A DNA stretch of 64,000 nucleotides from CAYYWP01 sp050176585 (lineage in GTDB: Bacteria; Desulfobacterota; Binatia; HRBIN30; CADEER01). A model generated the notes under the pieces. That model was not told the origin of the DNA, made no database searches, and saw nothing but the letters and a program-made list of their open reading frames with translations. Numbering within the stretch: position 1 is the first letter of the stretch; the number at the start of each line of letters is the position of its first letter. This document shows, piece by piece, positions 51,489 through 60,287 of this stretch. Made by a program: the position numbers and the translations under genes. The stretch covers positions 60,654-124,653 of the forward strand of contig JBFXHX010000008.1 in assembly GCA_050176585.1 (NCBI GenBank), given 5' to 3'.

Positions 51489-52487
51489 GTGCCGGCGGCC
51501 GTGCCCGGCGGCGCGCGCCGGCGCCGCGCGTTCGATATCGTCGGCGTCGGCGCCAACACGCTCGATCACGTATGTGTGTTGCCCCACCCGCTCATCGGCG
51601 ACCGCAAGGTCGAGCTGCGCGCCTATGAGCAGCTGCCGGGCGGACAGGTACCGACGGCGCTGGTGGCGCTGCAGCGCTGGGGGATGCGCACGGCGTACCT
51701 CGGCGCCTTCGCCGACGACGCGGGCGGCGAGCTGCAGCGCGCTTCGCTCACCGACGCCGGCGTCGACGTGACCTTCAGCCGCCCGCGCCGCGGCGCAGCC
51801 AGCCAGACATCGATCATCCTCGTCGATGCGCTGACCGGCGAGCGCGCCATCGCGTGGCGGCGCCCGGCCGGTCTCGCGCTGCGTGCGGACGAGCTCGACC
51901 CACGCCCGTTCGAGGCGACGCGCGCCGTGCTGCTCGACGCCGACGACGCCGAAACGGCACTGCGCGCCGCCGCCTTGGCGCGCGCCGCCAACGCGCTGGT
52001 AATGCTCGATGTGGACGAGCCCGGACCGCACACGGGGGAGTTGCTGGCGCTGGCCGACGTGGCCATCGTGCCCACCGGATTCGCGCAACGCGCGACCGGA
52101 GCGGCCGAGCTCGGTACCGCGCTGCGCCGGCTGGTCTTCTGCGGTCCGCGCCTCGCCGTCACGACGCTCGGGGCGGGCGGCGCCCTGGCCTGCCGCGCCG
52201 GCCGCCTCCTCCACGTGCCGGCCGTCCCGGCGCCGGTGGTCGACACCACCAGCGCCGGGGACTGCTTCCACGCCGGCTGTCTCTACGGGCTGCTGCAGCG
52301 CTGGCCGCTTCACCGGACGCTCCGCTTCGCCGCGGCGGCTGCCGCCCTCGCCTGCACCCGGCTGGGCGGCCGCCCGAGCGTCCCCGAGTTGTCAGCGGTG
52401 CTCGATTTGCTTCAACGCGGAGACGCGAAGCCGCGAAGGCGTTGGCGTCTCCGCGCCTCCACGTTGAAAGGTGGGGCGGCGCGTTGA
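51489..52487 (+). CDS. PfkB-family carbohydrate kinase
   Basis: A 332-residue ribokinase-like sugar or nucleoside kinase starting at GTG 51489, three bases after the preceding stop. Signature 1 is LPGGQVPTALVALQRWG; signature 2 is VVDTTSAGDCFHAGCLYGLL with the catalytic Asp. The fold is complete by ELSAVLDLL. The remaining 25 or so residues (from QRGDAKPRRRWRLRASTLKG) are translated from a family A repeat and have no counterpart in the family. The phosphate acceptor is not known. Confidence 0.87.
   Translation: MPAAVPGGARRRRAFDIVGVGANTLDHVCVLPHPLIGDRKVELRAYEQLPGGQVPTALVALQRWGMRTAYLGAFADDAGGELQRASLTDAGVDVTFSRPRRGAASQTSIILVDALTGERAIAWRRPAGLALRADELDPRPFEATRAVLLDADDAETALRAAALARAANALVMLDVDEPGPHTGELLALADVAIVPTGFAQRATGAAELGTALRRLVFCGPRLAVTTLGAGGALACRAGRLLHVPAVPAPVVDTTSAGDCFHAGCLYGLLQRWPLHRTLRFAAAAAALACTRLGGRPSVPELSAVLDLLQRGDAKPRRRWRLRASTLKGGAAR
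52411..52469. repeat. Family A inverted repeat inside the end of the pfkB-like gene
   Basis: The left arm TTCAACGCGGAGACGCGAAG and the right arm CGTCTCCGCGCCTCCACGTT ending GAAA are near-perfect inverted copies at their outer ends (TTCAACG/CGTTGAA). The kinase frame reads right through the element and stops 18 bases after it. This is the clearest complete copy of the family. Confidence 0.65.
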
Positions 52488-52491
52488 TAGA

Positions 52492-52505
52492 ACTGACTGG
52501 TCAGT
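52492..52505. promoter_or_regulatory. Putative TetR operator
   Basis: A 14-base inverted repeat, ACTGAC-TG-GTCAGT, with perfect 6-base arms, ends 19 bases before the ATG of the TetR gene. The TGAC..GTCA core is common in operators of AcrR-type repressors. Its position just upstream of the tetR-RND operon suggests autorepression. This is inferred from sequence and position. Confidence 0.6.
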
Positions 52506-52524
52506 ACCGGAATTCGGCTCATCC

Positions 52525-53160
52525 ATGCGCGGGCGGAAGAAACGAGAAGATACGCGCGCGGCGATACTGCGCGCCGCCACGGACATCTTCTCGCACCGCC
52601 CGTATCACGAGGTGCTGACCGACGACATCAGCACCCGGCTGCAGATCGGCAAGGGCACGCTGTACCGGTACTTTCCGTCCAAGGAAGAGCTCTATTTCGC
52701 GACCCTCGTGGAGGGGCTGCACGGCTTGCGCGCTGTGATCGACGAGGTCCTGGCGCAGCCGGGACCGCTCGCGCGCACCGTCGAGGCGCTGACCCGCACG
52801 ATCATCGAATACTTCTGGACCCGGCGCGACTTCTTCGTCTTGCTGCAGCGGCACGAGGCGAGGTGGGACGCGACCGAGCGCGCGCAATGGCAGCGGCAGC
52901 GCGCGGAGCTGGTGGACCGCGTGAGCCAGCGGATCGCCGCCGAGCTCGGCCGCGCGCACCGCCATCCGCGCCTCGCAGCGGAGATGCTGTTCGCGATGAT
53001 CCGCGCGGTATGCATGTACCGCGACGACACGCTGTCGCCGGCGGAGCTGAGCCGCATGGTGACGCGGGCGTTCCTCGGCGGGGTCCGCGCCGGCGGCGGG
53101 CATGTCCCGTCGCCGCGCGTCGTCAGCAACGGGCGCCGCGCGGCAGGGGCCAAACGATGA
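52525..53160 (+). CDS. TetR/AcrR-family transcriptional regulator
   Basis: A 211-residue repressor. The N-terminal helix-turn-helix is EDTRAAILRAATDIFSHRPY followed by VLTDDISTRLQIGKGTLYRY and FPSKEELYF, the classical TetR DNA-binding domain. The ligand-binding part is helical (about 70-190). Its TGA overlaps the ATG of the adaptor gene (ATGA at 53157-53160), so repressor and pump are made from one message. A palindrome 19 bases before the start is the probable operator, which implies self-regulation and induction by pump substrates. Confidence 0.9.
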   Translation: MRGRKKREDTRAAILRAATDIFSHRPYHEVLTDDISTRLQIGKGTLYRYFPSKEELYFATLVEGLHGLRAVIDEVLAQPGPLARTVEALTRTIIEYFWTRRDFFVLLQRHEARWDATERAQWQRQRAELVDRVSQRIAAELGRAHRHPRLAAEMLFAMIRAVCMYRDDTLSPAELSRMVTRAFLGGVRAGGGHVPSPRVVSNGRRAAGAKR

Positions 53161-54260
53161 CCGCCGTGCCGCGGCGCGCGCGCCCGCGCTGGGCCGTCTC
53201 GTTGGTCGCCGCAGTGGCGCTCGCGGGCTGTGCCGGGCCGAGCGGCTCGCAAACGGCGCCGCCGGCCGCGGCCGAGCGAGCGAGCGAGGGCGCGCTGCCG
53301 GTCACCGTCATTCCGGTCCAAGCGCGCCCGACCAAGCGCCTGCTCAAGTTCGTCGGCACCTTGTTCGGCAACGAAGAGGTCACGCTCTCGAGCCAGGTCG
53401 AAGGTCAAATCCGCAAGCTCGGCGTCGACCTCGGCGATCCGGTGCGGCTCGATCAGGTACTGGCGGAGATCGACGACACCGAAGCACGCGCGCAACTGCG
53501 CGAGGTGGAGGCGCGTCTGGCGAAAGCGAAAGCCGACGAGACGCGCGGTCGCCAACTGCTCGCCCGCAACGTCATCTCGCCGCAGGAATACGAAACCATC
53601 CAAACCGCGGTGGCGGTCGCGGAGGCGCAGCGCGACATGATGAGCGTCGCGCTGCAGCACAAGCGCGTGCGCTCGCCGCTCACCGGGTCGGTGGTCAAGC
53701 GCATGGTGTCCGTCGGCGAGTACGTGCGGCCCGGCACAGCGCTGTTCGACCTGGTCGCCGATGACCCGCTCACCTTGCGCGGCGATGTGCCGGAGCGCTT
53801 CGCGGACGAGCTGGCCGCCGGGCAGGTGGTGGAGATCCAGGTCGACGCCTACCCGGACGAGACCTTTGGCGGCCGGCTGGTGCGCATCAGTCCCGCCGCC
53901 AACGCCGAGAACCGCTCGATCGCGGTCGAGGTCGAGGTGCCCAACCACGCCCGCCGGTTGAAAGCGGGTTTCTTCACCACCGCCAACATCGTGACCCGCG
54001 CCGACGCCGAGGCGCTGGTCGTGCCGGAGACCGCCATCATCACCTTCGCCGGGCTCGCGCGGGTGTTCGTCGTCCGCGACAACGTCGCCCATGAGCGGCA
54101 CGTGCGCACCGGCACGCGGGCCGGCGACGGTGCGGTCGAGATCCTCGAAGGGTTGCAGCGCGACGAGCTCGTCGCGACCTCCGGGCTCGGCAAGCTCGCC
54201 GAAGGCAAATCGGTGACCGTGCGCAGCGCGGACGCCGTCGAGCAGACCTCGCAGCGATGA
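53157..54260 (+). CDS. RND efflux periplasmic adaptor lipoprotein (operon 2)
   Basis: A 367-residue membrane-fusion lipoprotein with the lipobox AAVALAGC (Cys25) and an Ala/Pro-rich linker. Lipoyl halves are LSSQVEGQIRKLGVDLGDPV and LQHKRVRSPLTGSVVKRMVS. The helical hairpin (ARLAKAKADETRGRQLLARN) is short, as in adaptors of the TriA/MdtA-like group. It links the following permease to an outer-membrane channel. The start overlaps the tetR stop, and its stop overlaps the permease start (ATGA), showing tight coupling. Confidence 0.92.
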   Translation: MTAVPRRARPRWAVSLVAAVALAGCAGPSGSQTAPPAAAERASEGALPVTVIPVQARPTKRLLKFVGTLFGNEEVTLSSQVEGQIRKLGVDLGDPVRLDQVLAEIDDTEARAQLREVEARLAKAKADETRGRQLLARNVISPQEYETIQTAVAVAEAQRDMMSVALQHKRVRSPLTGSVVKRMVSVGEYVRPGTALFDLVADDPLTLRGDVPERFADELAAGQVVEIQVDAYPDETFGGRLVRISPAANAENRSIAVEVEVPNHARRLKAGFFTTANIVTRADAEALVVPETAIITFAGLARVFVVRDNVAHERHVRTGTRAGDGAVEILEGLQRDELVATSGLGKLAEGKSVTVRSADAVEQTSQR

Positions 54261-57200
54261 GACTCGTCGATCTCTGCATCCGCCGGCCGGTGGCGACGAC
54301 CATGTTCATCGCCTTCCTGGTGGTGCTCGGGTGGTTCTCGTATCGGGCACTCGCGGTCGATCTGTACCCGAACGTCGACTTTCCGACCGTGACCGTGACT
54401 ACGACGCTGAGCGGCGCCAGCGTCGAGGAGATGGAGAGCAGCGTCACCAAACCGCTCGAAGAGGCGCTCAACACGATCGAGGGCATCGATGAGCTCTCCT
54501 CGATGACCAGCGAAGGCCTGTCGGTCATCACGGTCGCCTTCCTGCTCTCGCGCGACGGCGATGTCGCGGCGCAGGACGTGCGCGACAAGGTCGCCACGGT
54601 GCTCGCCGAGCTGCCGGAGGGGACCGATGCGCCCGTGATCGCGAAGTTCGATCTCGAGAGCGCGCCGATCCTCAGCATCGTGGTCTCCGGACAGCGCGAC
54701 CTCCGCGAGGTCACCGAGATCGCCAAGAAGCAGATCAAGGAGGACATCGAAACCCAGCGCGGCGTCGGCGCGGTCTCCCTCGTCGGCGGCCTCGAGCGCG
54801 CGATCAACATCGTGCTCGACACCGACAAGCTGGCCGCCTACGGCCTGTCAATCGGCCAGGTTCGCAACGCCATCCGCGCGCAGAACCTCGAGATTCCCGG
54901 CGGGCGGGTGGAGCAGGGCCAGCAAGAGCTGCTGCTGCGCACGATGGGGCGGATGCGCACGGCGGACGACTTCCTCCAGCTGATCGTCGGCAGCGCCCAG
55001 GGCCGCCCGCTGACGATCGGCGACATCGGCACCGCCGAGGATACGTTCGTCGAGCCGCGCACGATGACCCGGCTCGACGGGCGCCCGGCGGTCACCCTCC
55101 TCGTGCGGAAGCAGACCGGCACCAACACCGTGGAAACGCTGCGCGCGGTGAAAGCGCGGCTCGCCACCATCGCGCCCACTCTGCCGGCGGACATCGCCGT
55201 CGAGCTGGCACGCGATCAATCGCGCTTCATCGAGCGCTCGATCGGCGAGGTGAAAAAACATCTGGTCCTCGCCGGCGTGTTGGTCAGCCTGACCGTGCTG
55301 CTGTTCATCGCGAACTGGCGCGCGACGCTCATCGCCGCGGTGGCGATTCCGACCTCGATCATCGCGACATTCACGATCATGCGGCTGTTCGGCTTCACCC
55401 TGAACAACATCACGATGATCGGGCTCGTGCTGTCGACGGGCATCGTCATCGACGACGCCGTCGTCGTGCTCGAGAATATCTTCCGCTACATGGAGGAGAA
55501 GGGCGCCAGCGCGCGCGAGGCGGCGAGCGCGGCGACCGGCGAGATCAGCCTCGCGGTCCTCGCCACCACGTTCTCCCTGGTGGTGATCTTCCTGCCGGTC
55601 GCGTTCATGGAAGGCCAGGTCGGCCGGTTCTTCCACAGCTATGGCATCACCGTCGCGGCGGCCATTCTGGTATCGCTCGTGGTGTCGTTCACGCTGACGC
55701 CGATGCTGTGCGCGACGTTCCTCAAGCTCAGCTCGCACACGCATTCGCGGCAGCGCGGCTTGATGCGCGCCGTCGATGCCGGCTACGGCCGCCTGCTGCG
55801 CTGGTCGCTCGCCCACCGCTGGGTCGTCATCACCGTCTCGGCCGCGGTAATCGCCAGCACGGTGCCGCTTCTGCAGCACATCGGGAAGGACTTTCGCGCC
55901 CCCGACGACCAGAGCGAGTTCGAGGTCACCGTGCAGGCGCCCGAGGGCTTCAGCTTGCAGCGCATGGATGCGACCGTGGCGGCGATCGAAGCTCGCCTGC
56001 GGGAACTACCGCATGTCGCGTACCTGCTCACCACCATCGGCGACGCCAGCGGCCGGCTGCGCGCGGGCGAGGGGCCAGTGACCAAGGCGGCGATCTACGT
56101 GCGCCTCAGCGAGCTCGAAGACCGCGACCTCACCCAATTCGAGCTGATGAGCCGCGCGCGCGCCCTGCTCGCGGACTACCCGGACCTGCGCTCCAGCGTC
56201 CAGAACGTGCTCGTATTCGCCGCCAGCGGACAGCGCATGAGCGACCTCGAATTCCATCTGAGCGGCGCCAGCCTCGACAAGCTCGAAGAGTACAGCGCAC
56301 GGGTGAAGGATGCGCTGAGCTCCACGCCCGGTATCGTGGACGTGGATACGACCCAGGCCGTGCGCCAGCCGGAGCTGCAGGTTGAGATTCAGCGCGACAA
56401 GGCGGCGACTTTCGGCATCAACGTCCGCGATATCGCCAGCGCCTTGCGCACGCTGGTCGGCGGCGAACCGGTCAGCACGTTCCGCGAAGAGCAGGATCAG
56501 ATCGACGTGTGGCTCCGCGCCGAGCAGCACAACCGCAACGACCAGCGAGCGATCGGCGATCTGACCATCCCCACGCCGGAGGGGGCGCTGGTGCGCATCG
56601 CGAACCTCGCCACGCTGCGCGAAGAGCGTGGACCGGCCCAGATCGACCACCTGAACCGCCAGCGCAAGATCACGCTGGTCGGCAATCTCGACGGGATCGC
56701 GCTCAACCGCGCCGTCGAGCGGGTGCAGGAGATCGTCGCGGGCGTCGACATGCCGGCGACGTACGGGCTCACCTTCGCCGGCCGCGCGAAAATGCTCGGC
56801 CAGACGGGGACGAACTTTCTGCTCGCGTTCCTGCTCAGCTTTCTGTTCATGTACATGATCCTCGCGGCGCAGTTCGAAAGCTTCATCCACCCGGTGACGA
56901 TCATGCTCGCGCTGCCGCTCTCGATCCCGTTCGCCCTCGCCTCGCTCCTGCTGCTCGGCGAGACGCTCAACATCTACAGTATCCTCGGCCTGTTCATGCT
57001 GTTCGGCATCGTCAAGAAGAACGGCATCCTGCAGATCGATTACACCAACACCCTGCGCGCGCAGGGCGTCCCGCGCGACGAGGCCATCCTGCAGGCGAAT
57101 CACGTGCGCCTGCGCCCGATCCTGATGACCACCGTCATGCTGGTCGCCGGCATGATCCCGATCGCGCTCGGCCGCGGGCCGGGCGCCGCGTCGCGCGCCG

Positions 57201-57379
57201 CGATGGCGAAGGTGATCATCGGCGGGCAGACGTTCTGCCTCTTGCTCACGTTGCTGATGACGCCGGTCGCCTATTCGCTGTTCGACGACCTGGCGCACGC
57301 GCATCCGGTGCGGCGCGTCGCCCGCTGGCTGCGCGCGCGCGGGCGCCCGGCGGCGGCCAACGGCCGCACCCCGGCGTGA
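54257..57379 (+). CDS. RND efflux permease (operon 2)
   Basis: A 1040-residue full-length RND pump. It starts MRLVDLCIRRPVATTMFIAF and has two large periplasmic loops. The proton-relay aspartates lie in GIVIDDAVVVLENIFRYME (helix 4), followed by VVIFLPVAFMEGQVGRFFHS. The second half has LFMLFGIVKKNGILQIDYTN and LRPILMTTVMLVAGMIPIAL. It differs clearly from the first RND permease in this window (31966-35112), so the two pumps probably have different substrates. It overlaps the adaptor gene by four bases. Confidence 0.94.
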   Translation: MRLVDLCIRRPVATTMFIAFLVVLGWFSYRALAVDLYPNVDFPTVTVTTTLSGASVEEMESSVTKPLEEALNTIEGIDELSSMTSEGLSVITVAFLLSRDGDVAAQDVRDKVATVLAELPEGTDAPVIAKFDLESAPILSIVVSGQRDLREVTEIAKKQIKEDIETQRGVGAVSLVGGLERAINIVLDTDKLAAYGLSIGQVRNAIRAQNLEIPGGRVEQGQQELLLRTMGRMRTADDFLQLIVGSAQGRPLTIGDIGTAEDTFVEPRTMTRLDGRPAVTLLVRKQTGTNTVETLRAVKARLATIAPTLPADIAVELARDQSRFIERSIGEVKKHLVLAGVLVSLTVLLFIANWRATLIAAVAIPTSIIATFTIMRLFGFTLNNITMIGLVLSTGIVIDDAVVVLENIFRYMEEKGASAREAASAATGEISLAVLATTFSLVVIFLPVAFMEGQVGRFFHSYGITVAAAILVSLVVSFTLTPMLCATFLKLSSHTHSRQRGLMRAVDAGYGRLLRWSLAHRWVVITVSAAVIASTVPLLQHIGKDFRAPDDQSEFEVTVQAPEGFSLQRMDATVAAIEARLRELPHVAYLLTTIGDASGRLRAGEGPVTKAAIYVRLSELEDRDLTQFELMSRARALLADYPDLRSSVQNVLVFAASGQRMSDLEFHLSGASLDKLEEYSARVKDALSSTPGIVDVDTTQAVRQPELQVEIQRDKAATFGINVRDIASALRTLVGGEPVSTFREEQDQIDVWLRAEQHNRNDQRAIGDLTIPTPEGALVRIANLATLREERGPAQIDHLNRQRKITLVGNLDGIALNRAVERVQEIVAGVDMPATYGLTFAGRAKMLGQTGTNFLLAFLLSFLFMYMILAAQFESFIHPVTIMLALPLSIPFALASLLLLGETLNIYSILGLFMLFGIVKKNGILQIDYTNTLRAQGVPRDEAILQANHVRLRPILMTTVMLVAGMIPIALGRGPGAASRAAMAKVIIGGQTFCLLLTLLMTPVAYSLFDDLAHAHPVRRVARWLRARGRPAAANGRTPA

Positions 57380-57425
57380 TCTCGACTGACCCGATGGCGG
57401 GCGAGCCGCTGAAGAAAGGACACGC

Positions 57426-59156
57426 ATGTTGAGGCCGATCTTGGTCGCCGCGGCGCTCCTCATGGCCGCTGCGGCGGGGCGCGCCGAGGATGCGCGGAAC
57501 GGGGTTGCCACCCGCGAGTACCTGCTCGATGACGTGCCGCGCCTGCCGACCGTCTTGCGTGATCAGTGGCGCCCCGGCGCGCCGCCGCAGCCGTTCGACA
57601 GCGCCGGACAGCATTACGGCTTGCTCGGCGATACGAGCGCGCCGCGACCGATCACGCTGACCGAGAGCATCGCGCTGGCGCTCGAGAACAATACCGGGTT
57701 GCGGATCGCGAAGTTGAACCCGATTTCCGCCGCCAACGCCGTGCGCGGCGCGTACGCGCAGTTCGATCCCCAGCTGGTGGCCGACGTCAACAAGCAGCGC
57801 CGCAACACGCCGGTGGGCACGATCAGCCCGTTCACCAACGAACAGTCGCCCGACATCTTCAATCAGGCGATCAACTGGAACGTCGGTCTGCGCAAGCGCG
57901 TGCTCACCGGCGGGTTCCTCAGCGCCGACTGGACGAACGCGCGCATCTCCTCCGACCCGAACGCGATCAACCAGCTCGTGCCGGCGTACGTCACCGGGTT
58001 GAACCTCACGCTCAACCAACCGCTGCTCCGCGACTTCGGCTGGCGCTTCGCCCTGCTGGTCGTCGATGTCGCGCAGATCGACGAGGAGCAGGCGTTCTAT
58101 GATTACGCGGCGAGCGTGGCCGGCCTGGTCGAGAACGTCGAGCGCGCGTACTGGACGTACGTGCTCGCGATCGAGAATCTCCGCGTGGAGGAGAAGGGAC
58201 TCGATCTCGCCCGCGAGCTGTTGCGGCAGAATCAGGGGCGCTACAACGTCGGCGCGTTGCCGCGGACGACGGTGCTGGAATCCGAAGCCGAGGTGGCCCG
58301 GCGCGAGGCGAACCTGGTGCGCTCCGGCGCCCTCCAGCGGATCGCGCGCGACAACCTGCGCGCCCTGATCAACGCCAAGCGCCCGAATGGCGACGACTTG
58401 CTGATGATCGAGCCGGCCGACAAGCCGAGCGTAGCGCCCGCCGAGCCCGACCTGGAGGACAGTCTCCGTATCGCCTACACGCAGCGCCCCGAGCTGGTCG
58501 CCGCGCGCCTGGACGTCGACGGTCGGCGCGTGCAGACGAAGATCGCGCAGAATGCGCTGCTGCCGCGCCTCGATCTGGTCGGGTCGGTCGGTTTAAACGG
58601 CCTCGGCGGCTCCGACGCGATGGTGCCGTCGCAGTTCGGCGTCGCCAACCCCCAGGTGCTCGGCGGCTACAGCCGCTCCCTCGAGTTGCTGACCGACGGC
58701 CGCTACTACCAGTACCTGTTCGGCGCCCGCATCGAGATCCCGATCGCCAACGCCGCCGCTCAGGCGCAGTACGCACAGGCCAAGATCAACGCCGAGGCGG
58801 CGCGCCTCTCGCTGCAGGAGCTCGAGGAATCCGTGACCCTCGACATCACGCAGTCGGTGAACAACGTGAAAGCGCTTCTCAAAGCCATCGATGCGACCCG
58901 CATCGCGCGCCGACTGGCGGAGGAGAACGTGCGCAACCAGCAGTACCGCTACGACGTGGGGCTCGCCACGACCAAGGACTTGATCGACTTCCAGGACCGC
59001 CTCACCCAGGCCGAACGCTCGGAAATCGAATCGCTGTCCAACTACAACATCGAGCTCGCCCGGCTGCACTTCGCGCGCGGCACCTTGCTCGAGGAACGCG
59101 GCGTGGTGCTGGAGCGGGCCGCCCCCGGAGACGCCCCGTGGTGGGCGCGTTTCTGA
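57426..59156 (+). CDS. TolC-family outer-membrane factor (operon 2)
   Basis: A 576-residue outer-membrane channel protein, fourth gene of the TetR-RND operon. It has a signal peptide (1-21, AAAGRAEDA) and no lipobox. The two TolC repeats begin at TLTESIALALENNTGLRIAK and AEPDLEDSLRIAYTQRPELV. The long periplasmic coiled-coil helices follow (LSLQELEESVTLDITQSVNN; NYNIELARLHFARGTLLEE). It is about 100 residues longer than classic TolC, mostly before and within the first repeat. AGAAAGGA precedes the ATG. Confidence 0.9.
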   Translation: MLRPILVAAALLMAAAAGRAEDARNGVATREYLLDDVPRLPTVLRDQWRPGAPPQPFDSAGQHYGLLGDTSAPRPITLTESIALALENNTGLRIAKLNPISAANAVRGAYAQFDPQLVADVNKQRRNTPVGTISPFTNEQSPDIFNQAINWNVGLRKRVLTGGFLSADWTNARISSDPNAINQLVPAYVTGLNLTLNQPLLRDFGWRFALLVVDVAQIDEEQAFYDYAASVAGLVENVERAYWTYVLAIENLRVEEKGLDLARELLRQNQGRYNVGALPRTTVLESEAEVARREANLVRSGALQRIARDNLRALINAKRPNGDDLLMIEPADKPSVAPAEPDLEDSLRIAYTQRPELVAARLDVDGRRVQTKIAQNALLPRLDLVGSVGLNGLGGSDAMVPSQFGVANPQVLGGYSRSLELLTDGRYYQYLFGARIEIPIANAAAQAQYAQAKINAEAARLSLQELEESVTLDITQSVNNVKALLKAIDATRIARRLAEENVRNQQYRYDVGLATTKDLIDFQDRLTQAERSEIESLSNYNIELARLHFARGTLLEERGVVLERAAPGDAPWWARF

Positions 59157-59171
59157 TCTCGCACCTCTGAT

Positions 59172-59193
59172 TGTAGCCCGGGCACCTGTGCCT
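59172..59193. repeat. Short hairpin related to family B repeat ends
   Basis: TGTAGCCCGGGCACCTGTGC with the small stem GGCAC-CT-GTGCC. It has the same TGTAGCC lead as family B ends. It follows the end of the TolC-family gene by 15 bases and might act as a weak terminator. Confidence 0.35.
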
Positions 59194-59223
59194 TGGGTGC
59201 GGGTGCGGCGGACCACCTCCTCA

Positions 59224-59292
59224 TGTTCAGCGCGAAGACGCTAAGGCGCGCAGGCGTTCATCGCTTCGCGTGTCCGCATCTGCGCGTTGAAG
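59224..59292. repeat. Family A inverted repeat downstream of the RND operon
   Basis: The left arm GTTCAGCGCGAAGACGCTAA and the right arm TGTCCGCATCTGCGCGTTGA ending AG are imperfect inverted copies. It fills part of the 215-base gap between the TolC-family gene and the next lipoprotein gene. Confidence 0.55.
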
Positions 59293-59371
59293 GATGGAAA
59301 CCCAGAGCGCGGCGCCAGTGGTGATCCGCGCGCATCTGTGGTTCACACGGGGGTTGGGGGTTGGGACGCAC

Positions 59372-60133
59372 ATGGCTGATCTGCGAGGTGGACTGTGGAA
59401 GTCGTGCATCTACTCGGCGCGACGCAGCGCGGGCGCGCTGATGGCGGGCGGGTTGTTGCTCGCCGCCTGCACATCGCAGATGAAAGTCGACCGCCAGACT
59501 CGCGAGGTCGGACTGCCGCGCCCGACCGCCGTCTACGTGTACACGTTCGCGGTCGATCCTGAGCAGGTTCAGCTCGATCGAGGGCCGCTCGCCCGCGTGC
59601 GCGATGCGGTCGCGGACCGCTCGGCGAACGAGGAAAACGAGCAGACGGTCGCCCTCGGCAAGGACATTGCGCACCGCTTCGCGGATTCGCTCGTGAAGGA
59701 GATCACCGCGATGGGGCTCACGGCGTATCACGTCGATCGCGCGCAGCAGGTCCCGCCGGGCGCGCTCGGAGTCGATGGACTTTTCGTCGACATCGATGAG
59801 GGCAACAGACTGCGCCGGATGGTCATCGGGTTCCGGCAGGGTCAGTCCAAGGTGGGCACGCAGGTCCACGTCTTCCAGAGCACCGACGCCGGGTCGCGCG
59901 AGCTGCTCGACTTCACCGCCACGTCCGAGAGTGCGCCACTGCCAGGCGGCGCGGTGACCATGGGCGCGGGCGCCGCGGCGCAAGTCGCAGTCGCGGCCGG
60001 CGGCGTGAAAGAGCTGCGCAGCAGCGTGCAGGCCGACGCGCAGAAGTCGTCCAAAGCGGTCGCGCAGAAGCTGCAAGCGTTCTTTGCCGAGCAGGGGTGG
60101 ACGGCGCCGCCCAGCTCGCTGCCATCGCTCTGA
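59372..60133 (+). CDS. DUF4410-like lipoprotein
   Basis: A 253-residue predicted lipoprotein with a signal ending LLLAAC (Cys about 34). The mature part matches the DUF4410 pattern: IYVYTF-like VYVYTFAVDPEQVQ, ALGKDIAHRFADSLVKEITA, VDGLFVDIDEGNRLRRMVIG and FRQGQSKVGTQVHVFQ, followed by a Gly/Ala-rich stretch (VTMGAGAAAQVAVAAGGV). Function is unknown; these lipoproteins are often near envelope genes. ATG at 59372 is chosen. The 26 codons before it in frame lie in repeat sequence. Confidence 0.72.
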   Translation: MADLRGGLWKSCIYSARRSAGALMAGGLLLAACTSQMKVDRQTREVGLPRPTAVYVYTFAVDPEQVQLDRGPLARVRDAVADRSANEENEQTVALGKDIAHRFADSLVKEITAMGLTAYHVDRAQQVPPGALGVDGLFVDIDEGNRLRRMVIGFRQGQSKVGTQVHVFQSTDAGSRELLDFTATSESAPLPGGAVTMGAGAAAQVAVAAGGVKELRSSVQADAQKSSKAVAQKLQAFFAEQGWTAPPSSLPSL

Positions 60134-60287
60134 GCCTCCGCCGACGCCACTGGCACATGCGCGATATCGGCTTCGGTCTCGGCCCCCGCAATCCACTGCA
60201 CGTCGTAGCGCAGCAGCGCACCGCGACCCGCGCTCACGGGCTCGGCGGCGCACCGACTCCGCGCGCGCGCTGACCGCCGGCCTCGCG

